A stretch of 64,000 nucleotides of DNA from Rotaria sp. Silwood1 (GCA_905250075.1 CAJNOP010000091.1:391019-455018); one strand, 5' to 3'; positions 1-11,020 are shown, numbered from the stretch's first letter. The notes: generated by a model not told the origin, from the letters alone. A program made the numbers and translations.

Positions 1-34
1 TTTAATAGAAAAAACAAATGAATATGATTCTTCT

Positions 35-706
35 ATGAATTCTATTGATGATAATAGTACTCAATCAATTGATTTAGAAAATAATAAACAAGAAAATTCA
101 TTAGGATATGATCGATTACAAAATAATTCAATTAATAGTCGAACTATTGAATTTGTTGTTTACAAAGAAAAATTAAAACAATTATTATCATCAAAATATT
201 CATCAAATTTAATGTTTGTTTTTTTTCGGATTTTTCAACACCAATACCAATGATTCCATATATTTTTTCTCAAGATATAATACCATTTAATACAAATGGT
301 AGTCATCTTATAATATGTGTACATGGTTTAAATGGTAAATCTGTTTTTCTTATGTCATCATCAAATCATTCAACAACATTAGATGATATTGATGTTATGG
401 TTAAACAACTTATTGAAGAAATTGATATACATATTGAACGTTATGGATTAAAACCACAACGTATTAGTTTTATTGGTCATTCATTGAGAAATTTAATAAT
501 ACATGCTGTTGTTAATCATCAACGTTTTGAGCCATATAGACCATTACTTTGTTGATCAAGATAACATACAATCATCACCAATACTTAAATCTCATACTAA
601 TCAATCATTTGGTCTATTTCCCAATCAATCTGATTCAGATTTAAATAATATTAACTATAATAAATTCAATTCTTCATATTTATCAACACCAATAAGTCAT
701 CAATAA
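35..706 (+). pseudogene. FAM135-type lipase/hydrolase fragment (broken)
   Basis: The region reads as a decayed piece of a FAM135A/B-like protein (DUF676 serine-hydrolase fold). Visible landmarks are HLIICVHGLNGKS, which matches the family's oxyanion-strand motif, and RISFIGHSLRN, which corresponds to the nucleophile elbow GHSLGN with the second Gly replaced by Arg. About 17 residues expected between the two motifs are missing after GLNGKS. The reading frame changes near 235-250 and the motif-bearing frame stops at about 555. A low-complexity Asn/Ser-rich stretch follows. No start codon, upstream domain or downstream catalytic Asp/His is seen, so a functional product is unlikely. Family assignment is from recognised motifs; the break-up is seen directly. 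Confidence 0.7.
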
Positions 707-962
707 GTCATCATTCATTACCTAATGTTTTATTAAAACGAAGTAATAGTAGTATACCAACAACAAATTCAAATCTAATTAATTCACCAATTGTTCCAAA
801 AGAAAACAAATTTTTTTATGTTCAACATCAGATAAAAGAAATGATGAAATGGTATATGAATTATGTATGAAAAAATTTTTCTCTCAATCTATCTAATATT
901 ACTCATTATGAAATATTTATTGCTCATATACCTACTCAAACATAAATAGTCTATTAAAAATT

Positions 963-1260
963 AATGATTAAAAAGAAAAAAAATATATCTTGAAATACAA
1001 AAATTTGATTGGTAACAATTTAATTCAAATGAAATTGATAATCATATTGAAATTATTCTTGCAGCTGATGTTATTTATGATGATAATTTAACTGATATAT
1101 TATTTAATGTATTTATGAAATTATTTTCAGATAAATTAAATCTTTATTCAATTTATATAACAATTGAAGAACGAAGTAATTTTTATCTTGATACATTATC
1201 TATTCAATGTCAAGCATATGAATATTTCCTTGAAAAATTAAATCAATTGAAAATTCACAC
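963..1260 (+). pseudogene. METTL22-type methyltransferase fragment, copy A
   Basis: In translation this reads AADVIYDDNLTD followed by SIYITIEERSNFYLD and a LEKLNQLKIH end. This matches the post-SAM core of METTL22-like lysine methyltransferases, whose family motif is ADVxYDDDLT. Only this single exon-sized piece is present. It starts and ends without start or stop context and runs into AT-rich sequence with a short ACAC tract. A second, diverged copy of the same segment, including its non-coding leader (ATTAAAAAGAAAAAAA...TTGAAATACAAAA), lies at 2599-2850. The copies are therefore a duplication, and neither is obviously part of an intact gene. Confidence 0.65.
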
Positions 1261-1439
1261 ACACATATGATGGTAGTACATTATCATCTTTTTTTACATA
1301 ATTATTGTTCTTATGGGTTCTATCTACGATATCTTTTGATTAAAAATATTTTTTATTTTATTTATTTTTTTTGTTGTTCTTCAAATGATATTAGCTATTT
1401 CGACAATAGCGATACATGACATGATATTATTATATATTC

Positions 1440-2590
1440 TTTACTACCAATAGATTCAACATTTAGTCTTGAAATATTTAATCCAAATATTAATTTACCA
1501 ATTCAAGTAAAAGCTCAAACACAAACAAATCTTGAAAATTTAATTATGAAAAATATTATACCACAAGGTAAATCTAATATATGATCTGCAAATGAACAAT
1601 GGAAAGCACTACCTACAAAACAAAAAATTGCAATTGATACTGATACATTTAAAGGACTTTTGAAATGTAAAGTCTATTTTTACTCATGAAACTGTATCAA
1701 TTGATAGTGAAATTACACTTCAAGTTGCAATCAAAAATAATTTTCCATTAGTTATTGAATTTAGTGAATTATTAACATATTTTAATTTAAACGAATATGA
1801 TGGTTTAGCTAATGTTACTAATGCTGAACAATTAAAATTTTCTTTAGGTGAACAACGAATATTAACTTTTTAATTTTGCACCAAAAAATGATCATGTTCA
1901 ACTATTACTTGAAATTATATCTGTTTCATTAACTTATGGTATGACAATGGTGAAACAGTTTATGTTTTAATTCATCTTTTCAATAAATATCTCGTACACC
2001 TAAATGGCGAACAAAAGCTGGTCATATTCTATGGGAAAATTTACCAATTAGACGAAAAACAAATATCATTATGAGAGCAACAGAAGTACAATTAACTGTT
2101 GAACATCAATTACCTGTACTTCTCTATGAATCTTATCCTGTGAAAATTAAAATAAAAAATTGTGAAAATGTTGATATACATCCAGCAACTTTGACTTGTA
2201 CTTGTTCAACTTCAGATGATAACTCTCAAACATCGGATGATATTTTTCTTTTCGTATTCAATAACGGAAAATAATACTGAAACAACAACACATTTATGTT
2301 CAATGAAATTTGAGAAAATTAAAAAAAGATGCCGAAATTGATCAAGATTTATATGTACGATGTAATAATAATCGTTCTCGAGATATTACTATTCGATTGT
2401 TTTATGAACAATTAAATTTACATTGTATGAAAGAAATAATTATTCAATCAGCTGATGTTAATCCATTTTTAAATTCAATTTCAAACAATGAGAATGATGA
2501 TGGAACTTCTTGCTTCATTACGTGCTCAAGAACCATTTATTTTAATGATTGATACGAAATGTACATCAACTTTTACTATATTTAATGTTT
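1440..2590 (+). pseudogene. TRAPP complex subunit 8/11-like (gryzun/foie-gras type) fragment
   Basis: Several frames together read like the C-terminal beta-rich part of a TRAPP specificity subunit. Visible stretches include VQLTVEHQLPVLLYESYPVK, a central LYVRCNNNRSRD and a later EPFILMIDTK. These fit the TRAPPC11 gryzun region best. The upstream part (DSTFSLEIFNPNI, EFSELLTYFNLNEYD) resembles the matching part of TRAPPC8. In-frame stops and at least four frame changes (around 1585, 1690, 1870 and 2270) break it, and the usual 1100+ residue protein is represented by roughly 350 residues. The subunit number is inference; coding ancestry and disruption are seen. Confidence 0.5.
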
Positions 2591-2598
2591 TTATCAGC

Positions 2599-3200
2599 GA
2601 TTAAAAAGAAAAAAATATATATTGAAATACAAAACTTTGATTGCTGATGTTATTTATGATGATGATTTAACTGATGCATTATTTAATGTATTTATAAAAT
2701 TATTCCAAGATAAATTAAATCTTTATTCAATTTGTATAACAATTGAAAAACGAAGTATTTTTTATCTTGATACAGTATCTATTCAATGTCCAGCATATGA
2801 ATATTTTGCTTGAAAAATTAAATCAATTGAAAATTCATTTTCCATTATTAATTATCGAAGAAATTAATACAAATATAAAATCTATAAAACAATGTACAAC
2901 AATTTATAAACGAACAAAAGAATTAGTTCTTTGGCATATTTATCATTCAGAAAGATATTCATCATAGATTTTCATCGTAATGAAACAAATGTATCTAAAT
3001 GTGGATATCAATTATGGAATGGTGCTTTACTTTTTTGTGATTATATTTTAACAAATCAATCTCGATTTTTAAATGAAATAATATTAGAATTAGATACTGA
3101 TATTGGTCTTTGTAGTCTTTTTGCTAGTCGATTTGTATCGATAATTATTTGTATTGATCATGATTTTTTCTACATAATCTATCTCTTTTTTGTTTCTTTT
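2599..3200 (+). pseudogene. METTL22-type methyltransferase, copy B, rearranged
   Basis: The first half (about 2625-2950) repeats copy A (ADVIYDDDLTDALFN, SICITIEKRSIFYLD), then continues in another frame to KELVLWHIYHSE, which resembles the C-terminal end of METTL22. Immediately after it (about 2965-3165) comes a stretch that normally sits upstream of those motifs: CGYQLWNGALLFCDYIL followed by ILELDTDIGLCSLFAS, the SAM-binding ELGAGTGLxS motif with the critical Gly residues lost. The order is therefore C-terminal part then N-terminal part, as expected from a decayed tandem pair or a rearrangement. Damaged SAM motif, stop near 2813 and frameshifts argue against function. Confidence 0.65.
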
Positions 3201-3287
3201 CTTTCTCTAAAAAATCTTTATTTGTGTGCTATTTTATGCCTCCTTCCTTTCGTTTTATATATAAATATATATATATGGAATGTTTTT

Positions 3288-3361
3288 ATGCAGAGCCCTG
3301 ATGAGTGTTAAAATTTTAAATAAATAACACGAAACGCGTCGGCAAAAGTTTAACTCTGCAT
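3288..3361 (+). ncRNA. Type I hammerhead ribozyme motif
   Basis: All conserved core pieces are present in order. CTGATGA is at 3298-3304. Helix II is GTGTTA (3305-3310) paired with TAACAC (3325-3330), closing a 14-nt A/T loop. GAAA follows at 3331-3334, then a minimal helix III inside ACGCGT, and the predicted cleavage is after C3340 (GUC). Helix I pairs CC (3296-3297) with GG (3341-3342) and, across an 11-nt bulge, ATGCAGAG (3288-3295) with CTCTGCAT (3354-3361), a perfect 8-bp match. The very short helix III with palindromic ACGCGU is typical of hammerheads in Penelope-like elements, which are thought to work as dimers. No reverse-transcriptase sequence is recognised nearby, so this may be a solo remnant. 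Confidence 0.85.
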
Positions 3362-4211
3362 TATAATAATTTATTTATATTTATTTTTAATTCATCTATC
3401 GACTCAATCGAGTGCTGAAAAGCACAAATTGAGATTAGCAAATTGAATACTTTCTTTTCAACGAAGAAAGTTCAATTTGTTTTCAATTGAAATCTCAATG
3501 TAATAAAAAAATTGATTTTCTTCCGTCAGAAGCGCTAAAAAGCTAATATTTAGCATTGTTACTATGATTTCGCAGAAACTAAGACAGCTGGAAACTTGAT
3601 TTTTTCAGAAGTGAATGGCCATCTTTAGACCAACAAACAAAAAACAATTATTAAAATCAATTGAGTAGAGCTCGAGTTATAGGCATTTTTCTTTTCGGAA
3701 TACAACGGTACAATGGCTGTGCTCTTCACTCATATATTTATAATCGATATGATAAAATTGTTAATGAAAAAAATTCAAATGACGTTAATGATTTATCTAA
3801 TCAAATGATCAATGGAAAAGATCTAAATATCAATTATCTGCTGATAATATGCATTATGTCCTACTTCAGATGATCTACACGATGATCGTAAAGAGAAGTA
3901 AGACGTTAATTTTATATAGAGATACGTTGATATAATGATAGCTGTTCAACAATCACAATGCTCGAGGGAGAGTAAAGAACTTTTTTCAATCGGTTTAAAA
4001 CAGAATTTTTGTAACTATGGATGAACGCTAAAAATTTGTTTTAACGAAAAAAACGACTATGTATGCGTGTCTAGACGATTTTTCTTTCCAAAAAAAAATC
4101 AACCATTCAAGTTTATTTTACATTGTTCGTCGAATAATTACATGACCTGCCGGACATAAATATACACAATGATCATTCGCACATAAATTAAGGTCATACA
4201 TACAGACATAC
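3362..4211. other. AT-rich spacer with an imperfect hairpin
   Basis: No gene is recognised here. An imperfect inverted repeat lies at about 3428-3500: ATTGAGATT...AATCTCAAT with inner arms AATTGAATACTTTCTT and AAGAAAGTTCAATT. A 70-codon open frame at 3661-3873 has no recognisable motif and weak coding character. Confidence 0.5.
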
Positions 4212-4969
4212 ATATATATATGTCGTAGTAGAAATTAAAATTCAGTAGAATTTAAAATTCTACTAGTAGAAATTAAAATTTCAATTTCTACTAGGAGAAA
4301 TTGAAATAACCGGCGATTTTAAGTTGCACTAGTGGAAATTAAAATTTTAATTTCTACTATAGGAGAATTTTAAATTCTACTAGAAACTTACACTATAGAA
4401 TTATGTGAATATCTCCTAGAATAGAAATAAAATTAAACCTTATGTGATCACTAGATTATTCGATTTAATGGCATAAACAACTTGTAATTCCCCAATAGTA
4501 ACTAATTTAAAGTGTTTATGGAGCTAGAATTTAAATAGCTTCACCTCAACCACCTTTTATTACCGTATATGATGTCATTATAAGCAGCTTGTGTGATAAC
4601 AAACTTTGAACGAAATCTTTCGCCTAAAGATTCTATATGTTTATCAAATTTCGAATAAAATGGTTCCATTTCATGTAATATTCAAGTCTTTTTTATTTTG
4701 ATACTGACGCGAGAACTTCAAATTAAATATCAAAATCTTTTTTCTTTGCGTTCTACATATTGTATCATTCGAATGAGGGTTAATTTTATTTTCTATTCTA
4801 GGAGATATTCACATAATTCTATAGTGTAAATTTCTAGTAGAATTTAAAATTCTTCTATAGTAGAAATTAAAATTTTAATTTCCACTAGTGCAACTTAAAA
4901 TCGCCGGTTATTTCAATTTCTTCTAGTAGAAATTGAAATTTTAATTTCTACTACGACATATATATATAT
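4212..4969. mobile_element. Foldback (long-TIR) MITE-like element
   Basis: The two ends are long inverted copies. The left arm (about 4212-4439) begins ATATATATGTCGTAGTAGAA and the right arm (about 4777-4969) ends with its reverse complement. The arms share a string of smaller palindromes built from TAGTAGAAATTAAAATT and the distinctive AACCGGCGATTTTAAGTTGC, which recurs inverted on the right. The left arm is about 35 bp longer because one internal palindrome is duplicated. The central 340 bp has no open frame of note, so the element is non-autonomous. The right end stops 7 bp before the ATG of the F-box gene, so the element supplies that gene's proximal upstream sequence. Confidence 0.8.
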
Positions 4970-4976
4970 TGAAAAA

Positions 4977-7900
4977 ATGTCTGTACAGAATAGATTGAAT
5001 AGAATAAGAATGAAGAAGATTACATTTGAATCATTACCTAATGAACTTTTACTGATGATATTTTCTTATTTATCTTTCATTGATCTTTGTCAATTGTTTC
5101 TTGATTTAAAAAATGCTCGTCTTGAACGTCTTCTTACTTCTAAATATTACTCATTAGATCTTAGTTCAATATATTTTGATCAATTACGACAATTTCTCAG
5201 TAGTAGTAACGATAAAATAAATCGTTTGACTACTTTGATAGATACAGTTGTAATTTGTGATTCATCTGCTGGTTGGATGTTACTCAAACATTGGATAGAA
5301 ACATTCATTGATACCGAACTATCAAACACATGGTTACCATCGATCAAGAAGCTTTTTATATTAAATGCAGACTATTTCCAACATTACTTTATTAAATCAT
5401 TTTTTCCACCTTTGATTTCTGTTAGCAATACATTACAATATTTGCATCTGGTATTTGAAACACCTACGTTCTATTATCCTTCAGTACTCTCCGAACTAAT
5501 TCGTCATCATATATCAGTTCATACTATGATATTAGAAGTTGAAAACGGTATGTGATTATATATATTCTAGAATAAAAATTCAAGATGCGACTGACTAAAT
5601 ATAATAGCTATAATAATAGAGTATGATTTTCGAACATATTATTCAAAAACTCTTATTTTATTAATAGATTTTCAAATAATCCTTTAACTTAGATTGTATT
5701 TATGTTTTAAATTAAAAAATGTTATCGAAAGAAATATTTAAAAACAACATCTACATCAATATAGAATAAGTTAAAATAATAAATTATATGTCAGTTATAA
5801 TTTAATTGAAAATTTTTGTTTATTAATATGTTATGTTTTCTAAAACCTATGATATTTCAATTCGAAACGAGTTTTCATGAAAAAGACAATGTTCTATTTC
5901 AATAATGAATTAGAGATTAGAGATTATCTCATGGATATAATTGATCCTTCTTTGTATTTTTATATATCATATGGAAAAGAATACAAATTCTCGAATTGAG
6001 AATATAAAATTTAGTTGAAATAGCTTTTCTACTCATTATTTATTGATTTTACTTATAGGTCATGAATTCTATCCGAATGAGCTGAAGAAAGATTTACACA
6101 AGATGGAATCATTATATTGGCCAAATACAGTTCAATTAACATTAAGTATTCAATATCCCAGCGAACTTGTTCTTGTATTGAAACGTGACGCTCTACCTGC
6201 AATTGAACATTTAAATATTACCAATGAGCAAATACATACTGTTTTCCCATTACGTCGATATATACCAGTATCAAATATTCATCTTTGTGATTATAATCTG
6301 CGTGAAATAGCTGATGGTACTCGCTTGCGATCTTTACTCTTACGTTATTTATCTCTCAGCGATATTATTCTATTGATTGGCTCATTAACCATGCCTTTGC
6401 TTGAAAAATTAATACTCATTGATTTGTATGATGATAGTAAGTTATCATTTGATGTTTTTCTTCGCTTTTTCAACTGGGATTATTCCAGTTCATTTCATAT
6501 GATAGATCGAATCATAAATTCAACTTTAGAGATGAAAGATAGTTGTGATATATATGAAAAAAAAAACATTTTTCTCGATAATCTAATTCATTCTTTTCCT
6601 TATTCATCATATCGAAATAAATTCGAAAGTATTTATATGAATATATTCTCTTTCTCGTAGAGAAGAGTCTTGCAAACATAAATTGTCTGCTTGATTGTAT
6701 GTCCGCACAAGGTCAAAAAAACATTTTATTGATATTTTCTATAAAACTTAACCACAGGGTAATCGGAGTCGACGAACTCGAATCTGATGTTAGTTTTTCA
6801 AAATTTTTTTTGCGGATCATTTTTTTACACAAAAAACCACTTTTTTTACAAAAAAACCCTTTTTTATAAGGGTTGACCGAAGGGTAATCGGGGTCGACGA
6901 ATCCGAATCTGATGTTAGTTTTTTAAAATTTTTTTTGGATCCTTTTTTTTACACAAAGAACCAATATTTTTACAAAAAATAGTTTTGTATAAGGGTTGAC
7001 CGAAAGGTAATCGAGGAGGAGGAATTCAAATCTGAAGCCTGTTTTCTAAGAATTTTTTGCAGCTCAATTTTTTAAATAAACGACAAGTTTTTAACAAAAA
7101 AATATTTGTTTTTATGAGGTTTGGTCAAAGGTAGTTAACATCCACGAACTTGAATCTGACTTCGGTATTTTTAATTTTATAAATGAATAGCTTGACGGTA
7201 GTTTAGAAACACGATTTCTACGAGAAAGAGCTGGGTGAGTCTTTAGACGAGCGCTACTTGTTCATTTTACTATGAATTCTGTTTTGTTGTTTTTTGCAGC
7301 ATTAGATCAGGTTGGTAAATTTCAAGAAGTTTGTAATTTTACCCATTTACCTTCTCTGCAAAATCTTCACTTTTCATTGTGTTTTCCTCAAGAAATGGAA
7401 CAAGCATGGCAAATGAGTTCATTCCATCATAATGACGAATGGCCTTTTGATAATCTTGATTGTTATATAGATGAGAAGTGGATTTCTCCTGATGGCAGAA
7501 TAGATTTAATGACGAAGGCATTCTTCGTCGTGTGCACACGTCCGATCAACATCATATTACAACACCAGCGAACTTTACACAATTATTGTTTTGCGACACA
7601 TGTATCTGTCCCTCTTATTACAACTCAACGACGATCACTTACAATGACTTTTGATCAATTAGATAAACCTGAACAATCAGTCAAAACTTTGCAAGTAGTT
7701 GCAAGTAGTCGAGTTAATAAACTTAAATTGATATATCTGAATAAACAAGTAAGTTTCAAAAGAAATCTTATTTGATTAATCATTTTGATCGTCAGTTAAT
7801 ATAAAAATAGTTTATGTATTGAAGAGTCAAAGAATGTTTGAAAAACTTCTTAATTCATCTATGAAATCTTTATCTATTTCTTAGATAAACTCATCGATGA

Positions 7901-8439
7901 CGTCAGATTATCTTTCTAATTGCAATTTGTTGCTTTATCATCTACGATCTATGTCTTTTGACTTTGAACGAAAATACATCAAAAGCACAGATCGTGTTTT
8001 TATCGTTAAACAAATACTTGATATTACACCAAATCTATCACACCTTAAAATTGACTGGGAAGATTTTCGTCATTGTTCAAAAACATATTCAAATATAAAA
8101 CATTTACATCTCGTATTAGATCGAATATATCCCGAACCTAAAAAATATTTTAATATTCGTCGATTAACTCAATTAACACCTCATCTACATTCTCTCGAAA
8201 CAAGCAATGCAAATATAATGTTCTATAAACATCTTCTTGGATTTGTTTTGAAAATTATTCGTCAATTTCATCAATTAGTGTATTTAATACTAAATAAGGA
8301 TGGTCGTTATCCAGCCAAAGAAGAAATCAAAACAACGTTCAAAGAAAAATTAATAGCAACTGGACATAATCAATCATTTGATTGTAACAATATTCGAATA
8401 GAATTCTCTCACTTGAATGAACTATATATTTGGCTTTAG
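4977..8439 (+). CDS. F-box / leucine-rich-repeat-like protein, 4 exons
   Basis: Joining exons 4977-5547, 6059-6436, 7300-7748 and 7885-8439 at canonical GT/AG sites keeps one open frame of 460 codons. The junction codons work out as G|GT, A|CA and phase 0. The N-terminus (residues about 15-50) is an F-box, with FESLPNELLLMIFSYLSFID. Such domains bind SKP1 and recruit the SCF ubiquitin ligase. The rest has spaced LxxLxL stretches (for example LRSLLLRYLSLSD, MPLLEKLILIDLYDD, LPSLQNLHFSL), fitting a divergent LRR-like substrate-binding solenoid; it belongs to a type expanded in bdelloids. Exon 2 could read through its GTAAGT donor to a stop at 6660, giving a shorter product, but only the spliced form continues the repeat pattern. 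The substrate is unknown. Confidence 0.75.
6745..7170. repeat. About 125-bp minisatellite in F-box intron 2
   Basis: Four diverging units start near 6749, 6875, 6998 and 7125. Each begins like GACCGAAGGGTAATCGGGGT, continues CGACGAATCCGAATCTGATG, and has a T-rich second half with ACAAAAAA runs. The first two units are most alike and the last is strongly decayed. The array lies wholly inside the 863-bp intron and does not interrupt coding sequence. Confidence 0.75.
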
Positions 8440-8715
8440 TGTTGTAACATAGAAAATTATGTGTGATTAATAAAAATATTTTATACTAATAGAGATATGA
8501 AAAAAGATTTAGTATTAAAACAAAGTCAAATGTTCAATTTGAGCTCATGTTCTATCTGTTTTACTAAATTCATCATCAGAAAGTAAATATTCTGTTAATT
8601 CTACAATACAACAATTTTTAGATGGATTAATGATTGAACAATGGAATGTTTCTAGTCGATGTACAGGGTTGCGAAAAATGTTTTGCCCAGGGGTATAGCT
8701 CCAATGGCAAATGAT
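8440..8715 (+). pseudogene. Spacer with a short coding remnant
   Basis: After the F-box stop the sequence is AT-rich. At about 8575-8650 the + strand reads SVNSTIQQFLDGLMIEQWN, which looks like the extracellular motif (IQxLxDxLxIEQWN) of a large bdelloid membrane-protein family. It is followed by an unrelated stretch leading into the TGTGGG array. Nothing else of the protein is seen, so if real this is a truncated remnant cut by the array. The family call is from memory of similar proteins and is weak. Confidence 0.25.
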
Positions 8716-8876
8716 TTGGGGTGTGGGTGTGGGTGTGGGTGTGGGTGTGTGGGTGTGGGTGGGTGTGGGGTGTGGGTGTGGGGTGTGGATGTGGGTGTCG
8801 GTGTGGGTGTGGGTGTTGGTGTGGGTGTGGGTATCGGTGTGGGTGTCGTTTCCAGTCACACCTACATCCACACTCT
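8716..8876 (+). repeat. Internal TGTGGG (telomere-like) array with short C-rich arm
   Basis: About 135 bp of imperfect TGTGGG repeats (G-rich on the + strand), mixed with TGTGTGGG, GGTGTCGGTG and GGATG variants, is followed after 5 bp by a C-rich arm with CACACCTACATCCACACTC. TGTGGG is the telomeric repeat reported for bdelloid rotifers. The degeneracy shows this is an old internal copy, not a chromosome end. Open frames through it in both directions are low-complexity artefacts. Confidence 0.8.
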
Positions 8877-9358
8877 GAGAACACATCGTATGTCATTCCT
8901 TGGTTGTTCTTGGATGAAAAGTGAATTATGTATCTTGTTTGTCATCTTCGGATCATTTCGAACAGAGACGTTGTCAAAGCCATCTGGTGAGTCCTTTGGC
9001 AGGAATGAAATCACGACAATGGTTCACTGGACACACATCTACACCCTTTAAATTTCTTCCACTGTACTCTTATATCTTGTTAAAATATTGGAGAGGAATC
9101 ATCATGATTTTATTTAGATTTTTTTGCTTGTTCATCGATTCGAAGGGTTTTGATCTATTTAATGTAGTGCAATAATCGACTCTAGGCATGTGTGAAAAAA
9201 GCCGTAAGCAAGAAACAAAACGTCGTGTGATGCTTCGAATCTCTTATCTTATAATCTTATACATTCTTGGAAAGAAGCGCAACTGAGAAAGTTTGCAGCT
9301 GCCATTCATTCTTACTTGCTTCATGTGCAACACGTTCGTTATTCAATTTAATTTAGTG

Positions 9359-9781
9359 ATGGCTTTAGGTTGTGTCGTTGTTCTTCTCTCGCTTTTTACG
9401 ATAGGAGCTGCTTTTGGTGAGTGAAACATGCCCCAGTATCTAAAATCACTCTTCGTGTTCTACATAAAAAGATTGTTCGACTTGCGAACTCTGTGGTCAT
9501 TTCATACCAGCAAATGGCTATGATTGTTATGAAACCTTAAGTGAAACAGTTATCTGCACGTGTCCCGACCAACAGTTTCGTGTCAACCAACGGTGCCGTA
9601 AGTTATTATCTCAGTTTTTGCTATCTACACTATGTTTCAAAAGGACTTTGTGAACGCGAAAATATATGCGGCGGAGCTGGAGCCATTTGTGTTGAGCAAC
9701 TATTTCCTGGAAACCACAGTTTCGGCTGCTTTTGTTCGAATGTTTCTGCATCGATCGGCCATCCATGCCCGGAAAAACCGA
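9359..9781 (+). CDS. Secreted/extracellular EGF-like protein, 5' exons
   Basis: Three exons join in frame: 9359-9416, 9472-9597 and 9644-9781. Exon 1 encodes a signal peptide (MALGCVVVLLSLFTIGAAF). Exon 2 is a Cys-rich module with CSTCELCGHF at its start and VICTCPDQQF near its end. Exon 3 is a second module with LCERENICGGAGAICVE then FGCFCSNV, six Cys in EGF-like spacing. Donors are GTGAGT or GTAAGT. Exon 3 ends in phase 1, which does not fit the next recognised exon at 16054, so the 3' part is either an unseen exon in the following 6 kb or a separate gene. The protein would be extracellular; its ligand is unknown. Confidence 0.6.
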
Positions 9782-10951
9782 GTAAGTTAATATTGTTTGT
9801 GTTAGGAGCCTTTCTATTGAAATTTCAATCGTTGTTTGTGAATATGATATTTTCGCCACGCTCATAGAAATTTCATTAGGCGTGATAGGAATCTATATAA
9901 AAAAGCGTTTTTTGTGAGAACTTGTGAGCATTCTACCCAATTTCAGATAAAATCTTCCATTACTTTGTCAATGACAAAGTTAGTAACTGCTGAGACAATG
10001 CCATTGATTAAGAAAACTTGGCATTTCTAATATATCGTACTCTTGGACCATGAGCTCCTGCATCACTGTAAGGAATCACAACATCGTAGCTGATCGAATG
10101 AGTTTTTTACGAGTACAGTCGAACAAAAACCCATAAGTTTCATGTAACAAATGTCAGTTATAACCGCGATGAGAGTTCAAGTAAAAAATCATGTCGTCAC
10201 AACCATTTTGTGATTTTCACGATAAAGCATAGAAAGAAATGGGGCAATCAAATTTTCGTCGATGAACAGATCGTATCAGTTCGGATAGGAAATATCAGAT
10301 ATTTTAATGACGTGTGCGTACTTTCATCAAAAATGTTTCTGACAGCTGTGTACAGCATCATGCACTCAAATTCACTTAAAACGAATATTTTATTCGTATG
10401 CAATGTTCGTCATTCTATACTATGTTAATTATGTCATAGGCCAATACATAGTTGCTTATTCGAACTCTTTTCCCATTATGGCTCTTCATTCCGCAAAGTT
10501 TCGCCTACTTCAACATTCCTGTACTACACCTGTACCGCGATAAAGCTTTCAAAGTCGACATGGGGTTCCAGAATTTCGTCAATAAGACATTCGCCAGTAG
10601 CGAAAGGACGATAGACTTTTGCCAGCTATGACAACAACAATATTAATATAGATGGCATGTGAGGGTTGGAATGAATATTCTTAGAAGATATATATCATAG
10701 ATTACACCCAGGATATATTCAAATATGAGGGGTCGTGTTTTGACATAAAAAAAGCCAGATTAATACGAGAAAGGATTAGAAAAAATCCAACCCAATGTTC
10801 GTCAGACGATGAATCTGATAAATCTGATTTAGAAACGTTATTTTTTTTCTTCTTTCATTTTTCTGTATGAAAAACAGACTCGGCAACAAGATGAGCCAGA
10901 GACTTGATTGTATCAACTAATGATCATGTTTTAGACACCAACAGATGCATC

Positions 10952-11020
10952 AGTGTGGGGTGTGGGTGTCGATGCGATTGTGTGTCTTCGCTGAGTCCAC
11001 CCACAAACACACCCACACTC
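10952..11020. repeat. Telomere-like palindrome (G arm then C arm)
   Basis: GTGTGGGGTGTGGGTGTC (10953-10970) is followed by a 25-bp loop and then CCACCCACAAACACACCCAC (10997-11016). The arms can pair over about 15 bp with a few mismatches. It matches the layout of the copies at 17669, 28661 and 59467. Confidence 0.7.

Noticed and set aside
3661..3873. 70-codon plus-strand frame
   Set aside because: No motif, and it sits in spacer sequence between the ribozyme and the foldback element.
8545..9051. Overlapping His/Pro/Thr- and Gly/Val/Cys-rich open frames on both strands
   Set aside because: They are translations of the TGTGGG array and exist in every frame because the hexamer lacks stops.
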